A model generated the notes under the pieces. It saw only the letters and a list, made by a program, of their open reading frames with translations. It was not told the DNA's origin and searched no databases. Source: Chitinophagales bacterium (GTDB lineage: Bacteria; Bacteroidota; Bacteroidia; Chitinophagales; UBA2359). Taken from it: a stretch of 10,255 nt of DNA. Numbering within the stretch: the stretch's first letter is position 1; each line of letters starts with the position of its first letter. The DNA lies in NCBI GenBank assembly GCA_020629335.1, contig JAHDDN010000177.1, positions 1-10,255 of the forward strand. The letters are read 5' to 3'. The position numbers were made by a program, and so were the translations under genes. Shown here piece by piece: positions 7,187-10,255 of this stretch.

Positions 7187-8590
7187 ATGACCCAACTATC
7201 TCAAATCGAATTACAACATTTATATTGGAGAACTGGATTTGGGCTTTCTCTTTCTAAATCCAAACAATTAGCTCATAAAGATAAGACCGAAATTATTGAT
7301 CATATCTTTCAACAATCAAGAAAGTATGCTCCCCTTATCGTTATTGAAGAAGATGAAATTCCTTCTAAAAAAAATCTTAGAAATGCTATGCGGATGCAAC
7401 TCAAAAGCGTGAAAGATTTTTTCAAATTAAAAGGAGTTGAGCTAAACAACAAATGGTTTGAAAGAATGGCTTACTCAAATTCAAGCCTAAGAGAAAAAAT
7501 GACGCTCTTTTGGCACGATCATTTTGCTTGTTCAGAATTAAATCCCTACCTTATACAAGTCCAAAACAATAATTTGCGCAAACATGCTCTGGGTAATTTC
7601 AGAGATATGGTTCATGCAATGGCCAAAGATGCGGCTATGCTGAAATTTCTCAATAATAAGCAAAACAAAAAAGATGCGCCTAATGAAAATTTCGCCAGAG
7701 AACTCCTTGAGCTTTTCACCATTGGGATCGGACACTATACAGAAAAGGATATCAAAAGCGCAGCAAGAGCTTTTACAGGTTGGAACTTCGACTATAGGGG
7801 ACGATTTGAGTTGAAAGAACGACAGCATGATTATGGACAGAAGACATTCATGGGGGAAAGAGGCAATTTCAATGGAGAAGATATTATTGATATTGTGCTA
7901 TCCAAAAGAGAAACTGCTTATCATATCTGCCGCAAAATTTACGCTTACTTTGTCAATGATCAAATAGACTCAAAAAGAGTCAAAGAACTAGGCGATTATT
8001 TCTACGAAAACAGCTATGATATAGAAGCCTTGATGAAGAAAATATTACTCTCTGATTGGTTCTATAAGCCTAAAAATATTGGCTGCAAAATTAAATCCCC
8101 TACAGAACTAATAGTAGGGCTAATGCAAACCTTTAATATTGAATTTGAAGATCAAATGAACCTCATTTTTATACAGAAAAAATTAGGGCAACTTCTTTTC
8201 AATCCTCCTAATGTGGCTGGTTGGACTGGTGGTAGAAGTTGGATCGACAGTTCTACCTTATTTTTCCGAATGTCATTGCCTTTTTATATTTTTGACAAGG
8301 CGGAGATAAAATATATTGATGACTCTGCAATGGATAATGATGAAGCCATGTTTAAAGGTGGTAAAATGAAACGAAAAATTAATGCCTCACTGGATTTTCG
8401 TCCATTTGAAAATCACTTCAAACGCTTAAGAGGAAATACAAGCGAAGCCATGACTGATTTTCTATTGCAAAATAAAAAAGGATTAAATCCTGATTTTTTT
8501 AAAAGCAATAATTTCCAATCTAGCTCAGACACAGATATCCGAACTAATTGCTTACAAATTTTATCACTACCTCAATATCAACTTTGCTAA
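7187..8590 (+). CDS. DUF1800 family protein
   Basis: A 467-residue DUF1800 protein of typical length; the family's molecular function is unknown. Hallmarks in order: HLYWRTGFG (11-19), LREKMTLFWHDHFA (101-114), LRKHALGNFRDMV (130-142) followed by AKDAAMLKFLNN (146-157), NENFARELLELFTIGIGHYTE (166-186), AARAFTGWNFD (192-202), the H214 region ending DYGQKTFMG, FNPPNVAGWTGGRSWI (338-353), and the terminal LPQYQLC that corresponds to the usual SPEFQ-type end. There is no signal peptide or membrane helix, although its partner downstream has one. The ATG at 7187 fits the family's short N-terminus. It is the first gene of a two-gene operon; the next ATG lies 10 bp past its stop. A 78-bp palindrome sits in the leader. 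A Lys/Asp-rich low-complexity section around 371-400 is the least conserved-looking part. Confidence 0.93.
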   Translation: MTQLSQIELQHLYWRTGFGLSLSKSKQLAHKDKTEIIDHIFQQSRKYAPLIVIEEDEIPSKKNLRNAMRMQLKSVKDFFKLKGVELNNKWFERMAYSNSSLREKMTLFWHDHFACSELNPYLIQVQNNNLRKHALGNFRDMVHAMAKDAAMLKFLNNKQNKKDAPNENFARELLELFTIGIGHYTEKDIKSAARAFTGWNFDYRGRFELKERQHDYGQKTFMGERGNFNGEDIIDIVLSKRETAYHICRKIYAYFVNDQIDSKRVKELGDYFYENSYDIEALMKKILLSDWFYKPKNIGCKIKSPTELIVGLMQTFNIEFEDQMNLIFIQKKLGQLLFNPPNVAGWTGGRSWIDSSTLFFRMSLPFYIFDKAEIKYIDDSAMDNDEAMFKGGKMKRKINASLDFRPFENHFKRLRGNTSEAMTDFLLQNKKGLNPDFFKSNNFQSSSDTDIRTNCLQILSLPQYQLC

Positions 8591-8600
8591 ATATACCACT

Positions 8601-9797
8601 ATGAACAGAAGAAAATTTTTGCAATCCTCCTCTTATGCCTCGGCCTCTCTCATGCTTCCTTCTTTCTTAAAAGCGATCAATCATTCCACCTTAAATAACG
8701 CTAATCACGGACGCAAATTAGTGGTCATTCAGCTTTCTGGTGGTAATGATGGACTCAATACTATTATCCCTTACCGCAATGATCACTACTATAGCTTAAG
8801 ACCCTCTCTTTCCATTGACGGAAACGATGCGATTAGCTTGAGTAAAGAATTAGCCGTTAATCCTGCCATGGAAGGCTTTGCCGAATTGTATGATCAAGGC
8901 TTAGTAAGCATCATCAATAATGTGGGCTATCCCAATCCGAATCGTTCTCATTTTCGCTCCATGGAAATTTGGCATACGGCCAGTAATGCGAATCAATATT
9001 TGAGTAGCGGCTGGTTAGGTCGTTATTTAGATGCTTCTTGCACAGGCAGTGATTGTGATATGCACAAAATAATTGCCATTAACGATAGTCTGGATTTAGC
9101 ACTTAAAGGCGAACAAAAAAAAGGAATGGCCATCTCTGATGCGAAATCGCTCTATAAAATCACCTCGACTCCCTTCATTAAAAGTCTAAGCGAGCATACA
9201 CATATTCACGGAGATGAAAATGTGGACTACTTAAATAAAACAATGATAGAAACCATTGCCTCCTCAGAATATATTTACGAACATTCCAAAATCTATCAGT
9301 CCAAACAAAATTATCCCATGAATAAATTTGGGAAAAAGTTGAAGAATATTGCCGAATTGATAAATTCTGGAGTGAATACCAGCGTGTTTTATGTATCTTT
9401 AGGCGGATTCGATACCCACGTCAATCAAAAGAATCAACAGGCCCGTCTATTAAAAATGTATGCCGACTCTTTAAACGCATTCGTACAAGACCTAAAAAGC
9501 AATAATCGTTTAGATGAAACCCTCATCATGACCTTCTCTGAATTTGGTCGTCGAGTCAAACAAAATGCCAGCAATGGAACCGATCATGGAACCGCCAATA
9601 ATGTGTTTATCACAGGTGGAAATTTAAAAAAGGCTGGCATCTATAATGACACCCCTAATTTAGTCGATTTAGATAATGGCGATCTCAAATATCAGATTGA
9701 TTTTCGATCTATCTACAGCAGCATTTTAGATAAGTGGCTAGAAGTAAATTCCCAAAGAATATTAGGACAAAACTTCAAGCAGTTGAATTTTATTTAA
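8601..9797 (+). CDS. DUF1501 family protein with Tat-type signal
   Basis: A 398-residue DUF1501 protein, a family related to the alkaline phosphatase/sulfatase fold; the substrate is unknown. The N-terminus NRRKFLQ (2-8) followed by a short apolar stretch (11-23) is a twin-arginine-like signal, as usual for this family. Motifs: LVVIQLSGGNDGLNTIIPY (40-58), RSHFRSMEIWHTA (115-127), SLGGFDTH (266-273), TFSEFGRR (311-318), TDHGTANNVFITGG (327-340) and DFRSIY (367-372). Asp, His and Ser residues in these motifs are likely metal or active-site positions by analogy with the superfamily. It is co-transcribed with the DUF1800 gene ending 10 bp upstream. This pairing recurs in Bacteroidota and Planctomycetota, implying the two proteins work together outside the cytoplasm. 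No T-tract terminator follows; the next structures are repeat-like hairpins. Confidence 0.94.
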   Translation: MNRRKFLQSSSYASASLMLPSFLKAINHSTLNNANHGRKLVVIQLSGGNDGLNTIIPYRNDHYYSLRPSLSIDGNDAISLSKELAVNPAMEGFAELYDQGLVSIINNVGYPNPNRSHFRSMEIWHTASNANQYLSSGWLGRYLDASCTGSDCDMHKIIAINDSLDLALKGEQKKGMAISDAKSLYKITSTPFIKSLSEHTHIHGDENVDYLNKTMIETIASSEYIYEHSKIYQSKQNYPMNKFGKKLKNIAELINSGVNTSVFYVSLGGFDTHVNQKNQQARLLKMYADSLNAFVQDLKSNNRLDETLIMTFSEFGRRVKQNASNGTDHGTANNVFITGGNLKKAGIYNDTPNLVDLDNGDLKYQIDFRSIYSSILDKWLEVNSQRILGQNFKQLNFI

Positions 9798-9852
9798 ATC
9801 TATCGCAAGTGCCCCACATTTGATTATCCAATATTTATGTTTTCATCAAGAA

Positions 9853-9872
9853 GGCCGAGACATAGATCGGCC
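9853..9872. repeat. Short REP-like hairpin after the DUF1501 gene
   Basis: GGCCGA (9853-9858) and TCGGCC (9867-9872) form a 6-bp GC-rich stem with an 8-nt loop, 55 bp past the DUF1501 stop. No T-run follows, so it is a poor intrinsic terminator. It could protect the 3' end of the operon mRNA or be part of a dispersed repeat. Confidence 0.5.
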
Positions 9873-9927
9873 CCTACAAAACAAATTAACTAATACACTA
9901 ATCAACTATTAACTAAATTTGGGGCTT

Positions 9928-10015
9928 ACTGCTGCGCTTGTAAAAACGGGCATTGTGCCCGCCCAAATTCATCTTTCATCATTTATCATTCATCATTCGC
10001 CGAAGGCGCAGCAGT
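9928..10015. repeat. Nested inverted repeats with two inner hairpins
   Basis: The outer pair is ACTGCTGCGC (9928-9937) with GCGCAGCAGT (10006-10015), a perfect 10 bp. Inside lie CGGGCA / TGCCCG (9947-9952 and 9956-9961, loop TTG) and CGCC / GGCG (9998-10001 and 10005-10008, loop GAA), which competes with the outer pair. Between them is an AT-rich tract of repeated CATC/ATCATT units (about 9970-9997). The layout is that of a structured repeat or RNA rather than a gene. Confidence 0.6.
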
Positions 10016-10073
10016 CGGGCTATCCGCTATTATGTGGCTATGCCGCTCCTACTCTGCTAAGTGCTGCTTGTCT

Positions 10074-10255
10074 GCCTTGCAGGCCAGCCATCGCATCACT
10101 AAGCGCCGTAAGTCACGTCATGTACGCCACATACCGCTTCTATCCCTAAGCCAAATAAAGGTTAAAACTGAATACGGCTTAGGGATGGTAGTGGTATGGA
10201 GCGTGATGAAGTAGCTTACGGAACTTAGGCAGACGCAGGCTGGCCACGCAGTGGC
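10074..10255. repeat. Very large imperfect hairpin, truncated by the window end
   Basis: Two arms of about 80 bp, 10074-10152 and 10176-10255, pair almost continuously around a 23-nt AT-rich loop (10153-10175). Paired blocks, all with the same centre to within 1 bp: ATCCCTAAGCC 10142-10152 with GGCTTAGGGAT 10176-10186; ATACC 10131-10135 with GGTAT 10193-10197; ACGC 10124-10127 with GCGT 10201-10204; TCAT 10118-10121 with ATGA 10206-10209; CCGTAAG 10106-10112 with CTTACGG 10215-10221; CTAAG 10099-10103 with CTTAG 10224-10228; GGCCAGCC 10082-10089 with GGCTGGCC 10238-10245; TGC 10078-10080 with GCA 10248-10250. Its right end lies outside the window. It could be a MITE-like element, a palindromic intergenic repeat or a structured RNA. 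Confidence 0.8.

Larger units (their letters stand above)
9798..10255. other. Non-coding, repeat-dense, GC-rich intergenic region
   Basis: This stretch holds no credible gene. Its two open frames of 76 and 60 codons have Cys/Ser-rich, low-quality translations and overlap inverted repeats. Composition shifts along it: up to about 9920 it is AT-rich like the rest of the window, while samples at 10081-10140 and 10201-10255 are about 57-60% GC by my count. Features inside are a 6-bp hairpin at 9853-9872, nested hairpins at 9928-10015 with a CAT/ATCATT-rich stretch at 9970-9997, an 8-bp inverted repeat TATGTGGC 10031-10038 / GCCACATA 10126-10133, and a very large hairpin from 10074 on. It resembles intergenic repeat clusters common in Bacteroidota genomes; this resemblance is from memory and was not searched. 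Confidence 0.7.

Noticed and set aside
7538..7828. 96-codon minus-strand frame inside the DUF1800 gene
   Set aside because: It is antisense to the most conserved DUF1800 motifs (NENFARELLELFTIG region), so it is a shadow.
9970..9997. CATC/ATCATT repeats as a possible CRISPR or tandem array
   Set aside because: Units are 6-10 bp, irregular and have no spacers or cas genes nearby; simple low-complexity sequence fits better.
9919..10214. Two open frames on the plus strand (9919-10149 and 10032-10214)
   Set aside because: They overlap each other and the long inverted repeat, have no recognisable domain or start context, and their translations look like read-through of GC-rich repeat DNA.

Overview
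The window looks like chromosomal DNA of a Bacteroidota member, probably a marine or soil Cytophagales-type bacterium. The grounds are low-GC coding DNA, very weak Shine-Dalgarno signals before most starts, matches to the TAnnTTTG -7 promoter element of this phylum, and the gene content: a 7TM-HD phosphodiesterase, a C10 (streptopain-like) peptidase with C-terminal Fn3-like repeats, and a DUF1800/DUF1501 pair. No genus can be assigned from the sequence alone.

Layout. 1-2160 (minus strand) encodes a membrane-bound 7TM-HD (PgpH/YqfF-type) phosphodiesterase, the likely c-di-AMP hydrolase. A 280-bp divergent intergenic region separates it from 2448-3413 (plus), an exported protein of unknown function with a polybasic tail. 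3414-4329 is a 916-bp stretch without genes. It carries a 164-bp imperfect palindrome (3439-3602) flanked by TA and a free-standing intrinsic terminator (3609-3647), followed by about 680 bp of AT-rich leader. 4330-6957 encodes a secreted cysteine peptidase: signal peptide, SpeB-like propeptide, C10 catalytic domain and five Cys-containing Fn3-like repeats. It ends at a near-perfect terminator (6984-7020). A second palindrome (7095-7172) lies 14 bp before a two-gene operon, DUF1800 (7187-8590) and DUF1501 with a Tat-type N-terminus (8601-9797). From 9798 to the window end the DNA is non-coding and becomes GC-richer. It contains a chain of hairpins ending in a very large imperfect hairpin (10074-10255) that runs off the window edge.

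How the genes relate. The four loci look like independent transcription units, except for the DUF1800-DUF1501 pair. That pair is a recurrent arrangement in Bacteroidota and Planctomycetota, and its function is not settled. Three of the five products carry export signals.

I see no defence system, CRISPR array, integrase, transposase gene, rRNA or tRNA. The most unusual content is the set of three unrelated long palindromic elements in the intergenic spaces (3439-3602, 7095-7172, 10074-10255). They look like MITE/REP-type repeats or structured RNA elements.
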